The notes: a model not told the origin generated them from the letters alone. 34,022 bases of DNA from an uncultured Clostridia bacterium (GCA_944385925.1 CALWZE010000012.1:1-34022), one strand, 5' to 3'. Shown: positions 27,801-33,415, numbered from the stretch's first letter. Made by a program: numbers and translations.

Positions 27801-28103
27801 GATCTGCTGCGGATCGACGACCACACCTTCCGGCAGCTCGACACGCAGAGTGGTGCCAAGGTACTTGTCATCGGTGTCTGCCGCATTCATCGCATACCGC
27901 AGATAAACATAAAACGGTTCGCCGCTCGGCACCGTCTCCAGTACCGGCTCGCCATCCGAATAGCCCTTGCGAATGGTCATCTCAAGATCGATGTTCGCTT
28001 CCACAGCGGCGGAGACCGTCGCCGGGACCAGGCTGAACAGGATCGCTGCGGTCATGAGCAGCGATAATGTGCGGTTTATCAGACCCTTCCATTTATTTTT
28101 CAT
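15828..28103 (-). CDS. Giant (4091-aa) SpaA/Cna-B and SdrD-B repeat adhesin with a C-terminal sorting-like signal
   Basis: Very large cell-surface fibrous protein. Layout: signal peptide (1-32, ending VSA); a non-repeat N-terminal region (33-404) resembling isopeptide-adhesin head domains; about 20 SpaA/Cna-B-like domains (about 405-2658) averaging 112 aa; a DUF11-like middle (about 2660-3310, with LGDTLKYTVTAENTS); five SdrD-B-like domains starting near 3315, 3478, 3613, 3741 and 3878, most opening with GDYVWFDxNxDGxQ-like text; and a tail with VQTGD (4053-4057), a membrane helix (about 4061-4082) and NRRRLRGEE. The SpaA units keep a Lys in the first strand, Glu in ETxAPxGY-like motifs and Asn near the end, the triad that forms internal Lys-Asn isopeptide bonds. 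The sorting motif lacks the usual LPxTG proline. GGGAGGG precedes the ATG. No sortase is in the window. Ligand unknown. Confidence 0.93.
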   Translation of the reverse strand: MKNKWKGLINRTLSLLMTAAILFSLVPATVSAAVEANIDLEMTIRKGYSDGEPVLETVPSGEPFYVYLRYAMNAADTDDKYLGTTLRVELPEGVVVDPQQIQSNSHIAQDANGDPVVGVETIGGKTYVYFRFETELAAGSAASLGFQAYFPNMETVPNQDGFTFNAVVEGSIIPVGTGQPEGFEPVRASASVKVAASGNWGLFKSVDEQNSGLSADEQWYDLTYDLTVSLLKDGVDPAEAAANPSGDYYRSPDDFGRLEFDKFQLSDLLPQIGPDAVIEDEGAQLVEIGLYNDDGSKSALREGVDYTPVYDQHGDLVSVSFADGLYSKFGPGEYQAVEEGDSCNTRFYISVRYPAAAYASRIDEALKTHTFVNNATLVYSLVGDDADYTVTDSASSEIALRESGASTHSFTVQKNLSVGGREFPLDEEAVSAGYAPAVFSLWLDEQCTKRATQYDAATDSVSDSPDLTTDKNGQVVFDKLRSGTYYLKEERYDGFSLSAPASNPAKVVIRPNGKVSYFDGAQEKEAANGVLNFLNTADTDGFGILEFVKKGKDASGRVSALDGVQFELYKAENGAAAGSPVATKVSGMDGQAGYVRFDALEPGSYLLREVLTDPDQAAEYTPAQDILIEIRGNEIKTVTVGPEEGVLLNESGSGRFTLTKTDNKGNTLDGAVVRVYADTNNNGVYDSEDQPVTGELNIGSYSSGPVAAGRYFAVEISAPDGYKPLDAPVAFTVSAMTETPVRIENEKLGWLSVYKYGTWKGPDGTTQNAKVGLGGAQFEVYADENGSMGSTLLGTITTMIDQTGQPSYEGSASLQLAAGTYWLVETQAPQGYAVDPTPRKVTVARGDAADGAASGQTGVTIQDGHTVVSVDNRTDEDYARIQIQKSSALDGSMLSGVTFRIYADEQKTSLVAEMVTDSSGMAVSAPLEAGRRYFIEEILPAGLQDEYVAIDLIRGYRASGGENIAVTSGDGILLQADTTLALNVINEPFVSYSFTKTDSASGDAVVDGKAEFALYDADPAAGAQPVATGIRADKSGKVTFTGLVPGAAYWYVETTAPDGYAADSAPVRFTAPRYTQTGDLPEFPNDREIELTVLKTGEFDGVSKQLAGAKFALYPSSLTAAPGEEQLQDAFEADKAAAQAAGLEILTGATGTNGKVTVSGLAPGCWWLVETEAPEGYALNTTPIFLTISKGGEQQSGAYTYKQSVEVFNEANTGALEIEKINKVTGKTMDGVEFTLYKANPDGTAVEPVSAKTTGSNGRAGWTLLAPGEYLLVETVPDGFAAAAQTPVKIEAGKTTSLTGSAAIENQPLGKIRILKNALWAGVSGQPDFTTPLAGAVFEVLNSKGEVVASGLTTGEDGTVETGWLPDGVYTIRETQAPDGFTADPNPQTVTVKVTANQWVFETEPFLNTHELGRIRILKTDNASPAHPLSGATFRLWLEVADGVEDPQAQLVEVDFGGHVVTKRLRLVTTVTTGKDGYAISDPLPLGQYYVEETVTPDGYTYINRWSGAFSVTAGQIYDAQIVNVPVADGPGVKFGIGANGSSVLAGAYIALFENENDAVNALRRNFTAAELDPMLGVVYDGLVNRNEYGIRQVVKSGGDGVYRFTDLDTTKNYYVVELLAPAGYVRDSGIYPVSAVEKEGQLVFEMPDLYNERFGSIEIYKLYYMSGNPRPLEGAVFELFYAIPEQNADEKELAKEVNKVWNANSSLFEKGAIVTNGLGDLQDSASTAANGSLVFGSLDPGYYLIHETQAPAGFQPSGEYYLVQVLPGGVSSYFTGGNAIVNTTDSLGEFTLDKVLGDENGKPTNTRLSAVFEIQRKEGGAWVSYELPSGYLDAQHKDRFRTDAKAPYVSAPVPAGDYRVREVSAPGSNYTLRTEWFEFTVTVGKTTAVGDEKGSDVIRNYKKGALNIVKYGVFENSEYTPLDGVVFELFADTNGNGQYDAGVDRSVGSKTTAAGGKAGWSGLDRGVYFLIEQSVGENSAYAPIGQPVKVEIKAGKTLSLNAKNSSNPLNNTAVYGKIRIEKIDQDSREKLEGAVFEIYTDAGCTGTPAGRITTGSDGAAVSPLLAPGSYWLKEVTAPDGYEDAQAVFGPVRVEANKTNTALTGADSITNKKLQTVEVVKVSSTDPQASKPVTSGTFVFELRMVLADGSEQLIETKSSKNGSVNTGIVRFTNLMPGTTYRIYEKSAAAGYVKRDDYVEIVTRTDGKVQQVLFENDPMGKVQLRKVTVWDDGEIIPLAGATFQMYKTDGTPVGAPFVSDADGVATSGWLEAGDYYFVETASPNADAFEIVTENGAPKQYPVTVEKGQINTAYTSVDPDNLTAIQNTALWGRFAVRKFASGTTTALSGATFALYAYQGSGDPGAIENYSFYSAGQAYQSDHFTVSGATIGGVFEPGAYLSGYLPAGRYAIIETAAPSGYTLDATPHFFEVSIRHTVEITVYNDAKGELKVIKTSSEDGAPISGVEFELYKGEVTGSTTLELLGNPISTQRTDSSGVTVFRNLDAGTYALRESLQPAGYALNTRLYTVVIPQSGTVTVTEQKVENDPSMGVGYIFKYEQKLFGKTGLEGAKFELYYDAALTRKVEEAGVLTTDSTGYAVTPMLAPGQYWVKEIEAPTGFTLDDRYVPTVKTLVIKAVHRPDLEDENKRVNYVEFENVRAGEPAGMPTSLVKTAEPAVLSESLMLAESSVRFTLSDFATGKNDLPMKNFTLTDTELRFLDSDGNAIKAGKGEYSFSSLIIGRAWNQDAPDSEVTARVSYQLNGQVDGSGNPVWSGDTTEITGLQKLDAAGYTVTLPAHTDKAFVTGVKIEYFGTGANFQAEDVILDCALMQRAGGSTVKEAVKLENTARLSYTYDSKDNTGAESTVTRQASSTASVGIPSLSEDRPVVKLTNKVDGGATRAHNLGDTLKYTVTAENTSKTPFEDPVIVIEVPAYTTLDMDSIQITGPDGRPLGALSNAESPAVVESTVVDGVMTQRLVFSFPGVTLGKGEKITVTYNTVIDLTTPRDVAVVTSPAWLSSDKRLPATADNPLGTSFINHSTNNKPATAPAVDKTVNPITGLNKPYEYLNANAAASIVHSDQVSIVKQQKNSLDTDFKNAGQLVYVHPDGNIDYKLIVVNNLSDPVRNLRLVDLLPVYGDSYVKRNSSSGTAFDRGTEIPERPVLTGPITADSPAQDATVTVWYSVAAWDAACRTAAWPGAQGVVDELPMLYRNDGKTADTWSSAGWMTEAELLAAGYSWSDVTGVGIEVEYADGALMRSGDQYTFTFSMKMPGFTADEIADFYDKKIANSAAASLRPENTENPWVVENVRVISYLRLPTGSIGDYAFYDNDNDGIQSSGDQPITGLGVTLLRTDNYPDGSSNRAIYNTVTDENGKYLFDNLPCNYLKAGAKQGSTDPNDYVGEVYTTYDVVFDNPVKTDADGNVLLTYAPTLQNQGTDDALDSDINSNGRVSNVTLDVVEDASGVLVGEQDLTIDAGYVAPCALGNYVWLDTDRDGIQGESGTGVPNAVVRLYRVSGTTEILSGTTMTDENGYYLFDNLVPGTYVVEFDISSLVKSDGYTYQYAFTKTLEDPTDAQSQVDSDAKHTMDADDRIRRTDPVTLRAGDEYLHCDAGLTVYSALGGFIFDDRNYNDRQDLMYPLAGTKVTLYGSKDGAIDESTALGEVTVDGTGRFYFDNLIEGTYYLKYDFPDGYTAVNARAALVNGVNDPTLDSNCEANLSADRNVGYSAPIVLPADTADTTWDAGARKYGAIGDYVWFDENRDGVQDASESGVEGVDVVLQSRVMSTGSLTSGQWQFEQRAVTDADGYYLFTGLRGGIDANVEYRVLFLPDEKYEITSLDQGGDDALDSDAQTMFVDGLGYPTDTIRIDYGETDLTWDAGLVTVSSALGDFVWYDANRNGLQDDGEAVLKGVLCILEKNGTGDLDNPNAWVEVARMYTGDDGRYRFDDLAEGYYRVVIGIPNVYSVTRLERGSSNEVDSDAIYQTASAVATIKGAAGLLRMTGFALTVADPDVTPFGTKVIDHTGAENTVGVTYYKTRTVYLEKNTVDLTWDVGVYTVQTGDAGSAVMWIGIACMSMAAMVVLWYLLNRRRLRGEE

Positions 28104-28187
28104 TCATGCCCTCCCAAACGCGCCGCAGCGGCGCATCGCTTGCTGAAAATGCCATTTTACGGCAGACAAATCCAGTTTCATAATTAA

Positions 28188-28193
28188 ATTATA
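28188..28193 (-). promoter_or_regulatory. Likely -10 element of the adhesin promoter
   Basis: TATAAT on the minus strand lies in an AT-rich stretch about 85 bp before the adhesin ATG. The -35 is poor (TTGGTT at 15 bp spacing), which would fit a promoter needing an activator. A GCGCC/GGCGC hairpin (about 28121-28135) lies in the leader just before the ribosome-binding site. Confidence 0.4.
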
Positions 28194-28306
28194 CATATGC
28201 TAATTACAAACCAATCACAAACGCGTGAGCATTTTGTCATTAAACTGCTTTTCCCATATTTCTATCGCCCAGGACGGGAAATATTCCAATGCCTGACCGC
28301 TTTCGC

Positions 28307-28335
28307 TTGTCGTTTTTTTCCGCCTGGGGTATAAT
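28307..28335 (+). promoter_or_regulatory. Promoter of the BTAD regulator / T4P-like operon
   Basis: TTGTCG (28307-28312), a 17-bp spacer and TATAAT (28330-28335). The short leader includes a CCGGC/GCCGG stem just ahead of the ribosome-binding site of the regulator. Confidence 0.65.
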
Positions 28336-28392
28336 TCGCAATAGAATACCTGTAATCCCGGCGGGATATGCCGGTGATGGAAAGGAACAGCG

Positions 28393-29574
28393 ATGAAGGA
28401 CGGCATACTGCATATACGTCTGCTTGGCGGTTTTTCTGTTTTGGCAAACGGCAGGGAACTCTCCGGCGAAAACGCGCGCAGCGCGCGGCTCTGGCGCCTG
28501 TTCCGCTTTATGGCCGTCAACCGCCGCGCCCCTGTCCCAACCGAGCGCCTGCTCGACCTGCTTTGGGAGGAGCAGGAACTTGACAACCCGCTCGGCGCGC
28601 TCTACACCCTGATGTACCGCCTGCGCGCGCTGCTCAATTCCGCTTTTGACCAGCCGCATGAATTTTTCCTGTTCCGTCAGGGCTGCTACGAATGGGACCC
28701 CAAATCGCCGGTAGAGGTGGACGCAGATCGCTTTGAGATCGCCTCCGCCGCCGCGCTGAACTGTTCGGACCCGGCGGATTCCGAACGGCTGCTGCTGGAC
28801 GCGGTGCAAACCTACAGCGGACCGCTTTTCGCGACGCTGGACCTTGAAGCCTGGATGATCACCGCGCGGGAACTGTATCGCCGCCGCTACGCCCGCTGCG
28901 TCTCGTCGCTCTGCGCGCTTTGGGAGGAGAACCAGCAGTATGACCGGATCGTATCCCTGTGCGAATCCGCGCTTGGATTTGATCCCGCGCAGGAGGATTT
29001 CCACTTTTATCTGATTCGTGCGCTTATCGGTCTGCGGCAGTATGCGCGGGCCCAGAAGCACGCCGACACCGCCATCGCAAACGCAAACGAGCTGTATGGC
29101 GCGCCCTTCTCCTCCCGGCTTACACAGCTTGCGGATTCCATCCGGTATCACGGCAACCAGTATGAGCCGGAGGCCAACCGCATCGCCGAGCAGCTGCTGC
29201 GTCCGATCAACGAGTCCCATCCGTTTCTCTGCGACCTGGACGCATTTCGAAAAATCCTGCTGCTTGAACGCCGCGCCGCGATCCGCGCCGGGCGGGGAAT
29301 CAGTCTCGCCTGCGTCAGCATTCTGCGCGACAACGGCGAAACGCCGGACAATGAAGAGATGGACGCCGTTCTGACCGCGCTCAGTGAGCCGAAAAACTTC
29401 GCCCTGCGCGCCTCGGACGTGCTTTCTCAATATTCGCGCAACCAGCTTCTTGCACTGCTTCCGGGCGCCGACGTTGGCCATGCGCAGATCGCCATGCGCC
29501 GCTTTTCCGACTGCTTTTTCAAAAACAGCGGAATATCCGGCGTCTGTTTTCAGATTTCCATCGCCGCGCTTTGA
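28393..29574 (+). CDS. SARP/BTAD-type transcriptional regulator with a degenerate GGDEF-like C-terminal domain
   Basis: Predicted DNA-binding regulator of 393 aa. Residues 5-100 form an OmpR/SARP-type winged helix (opening LHIRLLGGFSV; a recognition-helix region near 64-82, NPLGALYTLMYRLRALLN). Residues about 107-250 are a bacterial transcriptional activation domain of TPR-like helices (VDADRFE, LYRRRYARCVSSLCALW, YDRIVSLCESAL). Residues about 300-393 look like a nucleotide-cyclase/GGDEF fold, with SDVLSQYSRNQLLALLPGAD at 341-360. Where active enzymes have GGDEF this has SRNQL (348-352), so catalysis is unlikely and a sensing or structural role is more plausible. The ATG at 28393 has AAAGGA upstream. 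It is divergent from the giant adhesin and is followed after 53 bp by the transglutaminase-like gene, so it probably leads that operon. Targets are inferred. Confidence 0.82.
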   Translation: MKDGILHIRLLGGFSVLANGRELSGENARSARLWRLFRFMAVNRRAPVPTERLLDLLWEEQELDNPLGALYTLMYRLRALLNSAFDQPHEFFLFRQGCYEWDPKSPVEVDADRFEIASAAALNCSDPADSERLLLDAVQTYSGPLFATLDLEAWMITARELYRRRYARCVSSLCALWEENQQYDRIVSLCESALGFDPAQEDFHFYLIRALIGLRQYARAQKHADTAIANANELYGAPFSSRLTQLADSIRYHGNQYEPEANRIAEQLLRPINESHPFLCDLDAFRKILLLERRAAIRAGRGISLACVSILRDNGETPDNEEMDAVLTALSEPKNFALRASDVLSQYSRNQLLALLPGADVGHAQIAMRRFSDCFFKNSGISGVCFQISIAAL

Positions 29575-29627
29575 ATACCGCTCGTCCGAACGCGGGCTTT
29601 TAATTGCATGTTTGGAGTAACTGTCCG

Positions 29628-30587
29628 ATGAGGTCATCCCGTTTAAAAATCCGGCCCGGGCGGCTCGCCGTCCTGACCGCGCTGATATTGTGCTGCCTGC
29701 TGGCTGCCGGCTGTTCTTCCGATGCACGGCAGACGGTTGAACTGGACATGACCGATTCCCAGGCCGTCGCCCGCGCCCGGGAACAGGCCGCGCGGCTGCC
29801 CATGCCACAGGACGACGGCGAACCGATCCTGGTCAGTGGCGAAATCGCGATTCGCGCCGCCCATGCGGATCAGGGCTACATAACCCTGCGCTGCGGCGGG
29901 CTTGGCGAAACGCGTCATAAGCTGCAGGTCGTCAAGGATGAAAAAAGCTGTTACTACGACCTGCCCCAGGACGGCGGGACCCTGGTCTGTCCGCTGCAGA
30001 TGGGCAGCGGCAGCTACCGCATCGCGCTCTACCGGCAGGCAGAGGGGGACAAATACGCCCAGATCGGTTCGGCGGAACTCGAAGCGCAGATCGCCAGTGA
30101 ATTTTCTCCCTATCTGATCCCCAATCTATATGTCGATTATGACCGCGATTCCCAATCGGTGCTGGCCGGTCTGATGCTTGCGGAAGGCGCACAGAGCGAC
30201 GTCGAGGTCGCGGACCGCCTTTACCGCTATGTCGTCGGCGCGATCAGTTACGATAAACAGAAGGCCGGCAGGGTCGAGGCGGGGGAGATCACCCGCTATC
30301 TGCCCGACCCGGACCAGACGCTGGAGGCCGGCACCGGCATTTGTCTGGACTACGCGGCGCTGTTCGGTTCCATGCTTCGCGCAAACGGCATCCCGGCCAA
30401 ACTCGTGACCGGATACGCCGAACCGGGACACATTTACCACGCCTGGAATCTGGTTTATCTGGAAGGGATCGGATGGGTCGGCATGGATGTGGAATCACCC
30501 GGCCGCAGCTGGGTACTGGCCGACACCACCTTTGCCGTTTCCGGCAGCGCCGGGGACGCGACCTACTTCACCGTCAACGAATACTGA
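29628..30587 (+). CDS. Transglutaminase-like lipoprotein
   Basis: The 319-aa protein has a lipoprotein signal peptide with lipobox LAAGC ending at Cys29. It is expected to sit on the outer face of the membrane. A beta-rich region (about 60-160) precedes a transglutaminase-core domain with an apparently intact triad: Cys239 in GTGICLDYA, His271 in YHAWNLVY and Asp287 in VGMDVES. Such domains act as proteases, peptidoglycan-active enzymes or amide cross-linkers; which applies here cannot be told. I chose the ATG at 29628, with GGAG about 10 bp before it, because the signal peptide then has a normal basic N-terminus. It lies between the regulator and the pilus assembly genes in the same direction (30 bp before the next gene), so it is likely part of that operon. 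Confidence 0.8.
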   Translation: MRSSRLKIRPGRLAVLTALILCCLLAAGCSSDARQTVELDMTDSQAVARAREQAARLPMPQDDGEPILVSGEIAIRAAHADQGYITLRCGGLGETRHKLQVVKDEKSCYYDLPQDGGTLVCPLQMGSGSYRIALYRQAEGDKYAQIGSAELEAQIASEFSPYLIPNLYVDYDRDSQSVLAGLMLAEGAQSDVEVADRLYRYVVGAISYDKQKAGRVEAGEITRYLPDPDQTLEAGTGICLDYAALFGSMLRANGIPAKLVTGYAEPGHIYHAWNLVYLEGIGWVGMDVESPGRSWVLADTTFAVSGSAGDATYFTVNEY

Positions 30588-30617
30588 CCTCGAGTGTCTG
30601 AACAAGGGGGACAAGAT

Positions 30618-31679
30618 ATGAGCAATCAAAAAAACAGCCGCGCCGCGCTTGGGTACGATCAACTCGCCGCGTTTTGCCGGGACACCGCCATGCTGCTGGA
30701 GGCAAACATCCCGCTGCATTTGGGATATGCGGACATTTACGGGTTTGCCGCCGAAAACGCGCCGCTGCGGCGCGCGGCCGAGGCGCTGTGTCCTGCGCTT
30801 GAGCAGACGGGCCGCCTTTCCGAAGCAATGCGGCAATCCTCGCTTTTTCCCGATCATTTGTGCGACATGGCCGCCATCGGCGAACGGACCGGCCGGCTGG
30901 ATGAAATGACGCGGGAACTTTCGGTTTATTACGACCGGCTGGACAATTTTCAGCGCCGGGTCAAAAACGCCGTACTTTATCCGGTCGTTCTGCTTTGCAT
31001 GATGGCTGTGGTCGTCGGCGTGCTGATCTGGGCTGTCCTGCCCGTTTTTGAAAATGTGCTCGGCCGGTTCAACACCAGCGCACAGGCCGATGCCGGCGCG
31101 GTCATGCAGGGCAGCCTTCTTGTCTGCACCATCGTTTTCGCGCTTCTGGTTCTTGCGCTTGCGGCCGCCGCCGCACTGCTGCTCATGAGCCGCTCGGCAA
31201 AAGGCGCCCAGCTATTGCGCCGGTTTTTCGAAACCTTTCCGCCATCCCGCCGCCTTGGATACAATGTAGCGGTCAGTCATTTCGCCTCGGGGCTCAGCGC
31301 GATGCTCCAAAGCGGCTTTTCCACCGAAGAGAGCCTGCGCGCGCTGCTGCCCTCCATCAGCCACAGCGTCCTGCGCGCCCGTGTGCAAAGCGCCTGCGAG
31401 GCGCTGCAAAAGGGGATGCCGCAGGCGGACGCGCTGATAAACGCAAAGCTTTTCACCGATTCGGATAACCACCTCATCGCGGTCAGCGCCCGCACCGGCG
31501 CGATGGACTCCGCGGCGTCCGGGATCGCCCGGCGTTATGACGCGGTGGTCGCGGATGCGCTGGATCAGGTCGTCGCGGTCGCCGAGCCCGCGCTTATCGC
31601 CTGTCTGACCGTCGTGATCGGCGCGGTCATGCTGTCGGTCATGATTCCGCTGATCCGCATTATGGGCTCGCTGGGGTGA
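30618..31679 (+). CDS. pilC: Type IV pilus / type II secretion inner-membrane platform protein (PilC/GspF family)
   Basis: Membrane platform that couples the cytoplasmic ATPase to pilin assembly. The 353-aa protein carries the two repeated cytoplasmic helical bundles of the GspF fold. The first is at about 13-120 (FCRDTAMLLEANIPL, AIGERTGRLDEM, YYDRLDNFQRRVKNAVLYP). The second is at about 217-325 (HFASGLSAMLQSGFSTEESL, AVSARTGAMDSA, RYDAVVADALDQ). Helices are at about 120-144, 165-190 and 325-350. It is shorter than PilC of Gram-negatives (about 400 aa) because the N-terminal extension is missing. AAGGGGG precedes the ATG at 30618; an in-frame upstream codon at 30594 is less well placed. It heads a run of tightly spaced pilin-like genes. 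Confidence 0.92.
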   Translation: MSNQKNSRAALGYDQLAAFCRDTAMLLEANIPLHLGYADIYGFAAENAPLRRAAEALCPALEQTGRLSEAMRQSSLFPDHLCDMAAIGERTGRLDEMTRELSVYYDRLDNFQRRVKNAVLYPVVLLCMMAVVVGVLIWAVLPVFENVLGRFNTSAQADAGAVMQGSLLVCTIVFALLVLALAAAAALLLMSRSAKGAQLLRRFFETFPPSRRLGYNVAVSHFASGLSAMLQSGFSTEESLRALLPSISHSVLRARVQSACEALQKGMPQADALINAKLFTDSDNHLIAVSARTGAMDSAASGIARRYDAVVADALDQVVAVAEPALIACLTVVIGAVMLSVMIPLIRIMGSLG

Positions 31680-31684
31680 AGACC

Positions 31685-31993
31685 ATGCAAAGACAACACG
31701 AAAACCGTTTCGGCCTGTTCGCCACCCTGCTTTTGTTTCTGCTGGTCCTGACCGTAAGCATTTTCGGCTTTGCCGCCGCCGGACAGCGCGCCGATTCCGA
31801 AAGCCTGCAGGCGGTCGAAAGCAATCTGCGCCGCGCGGTCGTTGAATGCTATGCGCTTGAAGGCGCCTACCCCGAAAGCCTGGATTACATCCGCGACCAT
31901 TATGGAGTTTATGCCGGTGAAAAGTATTATGTTCATTACGGTTACAACGGGCAGAACATCATGCCGGACATTCTGGTCATGCCCGCTCAATAA
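31685..31993 (+). CDS. Small pilin-like membrane protein
   Basis: The 102-aa protein has a short basic N-terminus, one hydrophobic helix (about 10-32, FGLFATLLLFLLVLTVSIFG) and a soluble part with LRRAVVECYALEGAYPESLD. The latter matches the alpha-helix to globular transition seen in pilins and pseudopilins of Firmicutes. The classical prepilin site with Glu at +5 is absent, so processing by a prepilin peptidase is uncertain. The ATG at 31685 is my choice; a GTG at 31676 that overlaps the previous stop is an equally possible start and would add three residues. Its place right after pilC supports a minor-pilin role. Confidence 0.7.
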   Translation: MQRQHENRFGLFATLLLFLLVLTVSIFGFAAAGQRADSESLQAVESNLRRAVVECYALEGAYPESLDYIRDHYGVYAGEKYYVHYGYNGQNIMPDILVMPAQ

Positions 31994-32031
31994 CAGGCTA
32001 TCTCATTTTCAACCGAAAGGAGCGGCAGTTT

Positions 32032-32523
32032 ATGAAACAGCGGCAAAAGCACTACTCCTTTGACCTTGTTCTTGCAATGACCCTTTTCTGCGTGTTTACA
32101 GTGGTTGCCCTGCTGCTCGTCGGGATCGGAAGCCGGGTTTACGCCTCCTGCGGCGAAAAGCTGCAGACCGACTATCAGCTTCGCACCGCGCTCTCTTATC
32201 TTGCCGGAAAAACCCGCTATGAGAGCGTCTGCCTGACCGAAACGCGGCCCCTTGAAAACACTGAGGCGATCGTGCTGACCGAGCGCACCGAATCCGGCGA
32301 TTATGAAACCTGGATTTATTTTTATGACGGCGCGCTTTGCGAACAGTATATTCCTGCCGGCGGCGCGGTCGATCCCGCAGCCGCCGCGGCGCTGATCCGG
32401 CTGGAGGATTTCTCCTTTACTTTAAGCGAAGACGGCAGAACGCTTGACCTGACGGTCCGCGCCGCCGGCCGGAGCCGCAGTCTGACCCTTTGTGTGAACC
32501 GTTTTGCGGAGGTGACGCCATGA
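32032..32523 (+). CDS. DUF4860-type pilus-operon membrane protein
   Basis: The 163-aa protein has a basic N-terminus, one hydrophobic helix (about 10-33) and a beta-rich extracellular part (ETWIYFYDGALCEQYIPAGG; FTLSEDGRTLDLTVRA). The layout fits the DUF4860 family, which I recall as a regular member of clostridial pilus-like operons; I assign it by resemblance and context. A strong AAAGGAG site precedes the ATG. Its stop overlaps the start of the next gene by four bases (ATGA), indicating translational coupling. It may be a minor pilin or an assembly factor. Confidence 0.7.
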   Translation: MKQRQKHYSFDLVLAMTLFCVFTVVALLLVGIGSRVYASCGEKLQTDYQLRTALSYLAGKTRYESVCLTETRPLENTEAIVLTERTESGDYETWIYFYDGALCEQYIPAGGAVDPAAAAALIRLEDFSFTLSEDGRTLDLTVRAAGRSRSLTLCVNRFAEVTP

Positions 32524-32972
32524 ACCCCACCGTCCGGTCCAAAGCGGGCCTGTTTATGCTGGAATTTACCCTGATGCTGTTGATTTTCGCCGTCTCAAGC
32601 ACGGTTATCCTGCGTCTTTTCGCGGCCGCTGATCGTGTACAACAGCAGGCCGAGGCCGCCGACGCCGCGCTGAACTACGCCCAGTGCGCAATCGAACGGC
32701 TGAAAGCCTGCGACGGCACAGACGCGGCTTTGCTGGAAATTCTGGGCAGCGGAGACAGCCAGTGGCTGGACGCCGGCTTTCTCCCCGTGTCCGACCCGCA
32801 GCAGGCCGTTTATCTTGCGCGCGCGGACTATCTCAAGGAGGACTCGGAAGGCGGGCGTCTGATCGAGGGGGAAATCCTGATTCAGCAAGCCGGGGCCGGG
32901 ACTGAGCAGCCGCCTCTTTGCAGCCTTCCTTTCGGCATTTTTTATCCCGCGGAAAGGGGGAATGCCGCATGA
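32520..32972 (+). CDS. Prepilin-type protein with a canonical G/E+5 cleavage site
   Basis: The 150-aa protein is the one in this operon with a recognisable type III (prepilin) signal. A basic leader ends in KAG (8-10), cleavage would follow Gly10, and the mature part begins LFMLE with Glu at +5, then a hydrophobic helix (FTLMLLIFAVSSTVILRLF). The remainder is helical and then globular, and contains no large domain I recognise. GCGGAGG lies before the ATG at 32520, which overlaps the upstream stop by four bases; its own stop overlaps the next gene by four. It is the best candidate for a substrate of a prepilin peptidase, which is not encoded in this window. Confidence 0.78.
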   Translation: MNPTVRSKAGLFMLEFTLMLLIFAVSSTVILRLFAAADRVQQQAEAADAALNYAQCAIERLKACDGTDAALLEILGSGDSQWLDAGFLPVSDPQQAVYLARADYLKEDSEGGRLIEGEILIQQAGAGTEQPPLCSLPFGIFYPAERGNAA

Positions 32973-33415
32973 ACAGACAGGAGCCCTTTTCCATGCGCAT
33001 CTATGGCCTGTCGATCGTCATGGTGCTAATTTTGCTGTGTCTGACCGTTTTCGGGGTGCTGTCGCTTGCGAGCGCCCAGGCGGAGCGCACCCTCTCGGAA
33101 AAAAACGCCGAGCATCTGACTCAATATGCCCTCTGCGACGCCGAAGCACAGCGCATGCTCGCGGAGGTACATGCGGCCGCGGCTTCGATCGATCAGCCCC
33201 GAAAGCTGCCCGCGCTGCTGGACGCAATGGCCTACAGCTGCACCGTGCTGGACAACGGGCAGGTCGCCGTTCGTTATGAAACCGCCCGACAGGGCCAGCT
33301 CTCCATCACGGTCGAGCTGACGGTCGGTCCCGGCCGGGACATTTCGGTTGAAAGCTATCGGCTGAACGTACAGACCGACGGCGCCGTCGAACGGCCCTCG
33401 CTGTGGCAGGGCTGA
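32969..33415 (+). CDS. Pilin-like membrane protein, hypothetical
   Basis: The 148-aa protein has one N-terminal helix (about 13-36, GLSIVMVLILLCLTVFGVLS). A long alpha-helical segment with AERTLSEKNAEHLTQYALCDAEAQ follows, then a beta-rich end (QLSITVELTVGPGRDISVES). The helix-then-sheet plan is that of a minor pilin, but the Glu +5 site is missing. AAAGGGGG precedes the ATG at 32969, which overlaps the previous stop by four bases. I do not recognise a named family. Context (between a prepilin and PilT) points to the same machine. Confidence 0.68.
   Translation: MNRQEPFSMRIYGLSIVMVLILLCLTVFGVLSLASAQAERTLSEKNAEHLTQYALCDAEAQRMLAEVHAAAASIDQPRKLPALLDAMAYSCTVLDNGQVAVRYETARQGQLSITVELTVGPGRDISVESYRLNVQTDGAVERPSLWQG

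Noticed and set aside
15828-28103. Repeats in the adhesin gene as CRISPR or recent DNA tandem duplications
   Set aside because: Repetition is at the protein-domain level with strong sequence drift; no identical DNA units or regular short spacers.
28240-29808. 522-codon minus-strand frame opposite the BTAD regulator
   Set aside because: It mirrors the regulator gene and has no recognisable domain or ribosome-binding site.
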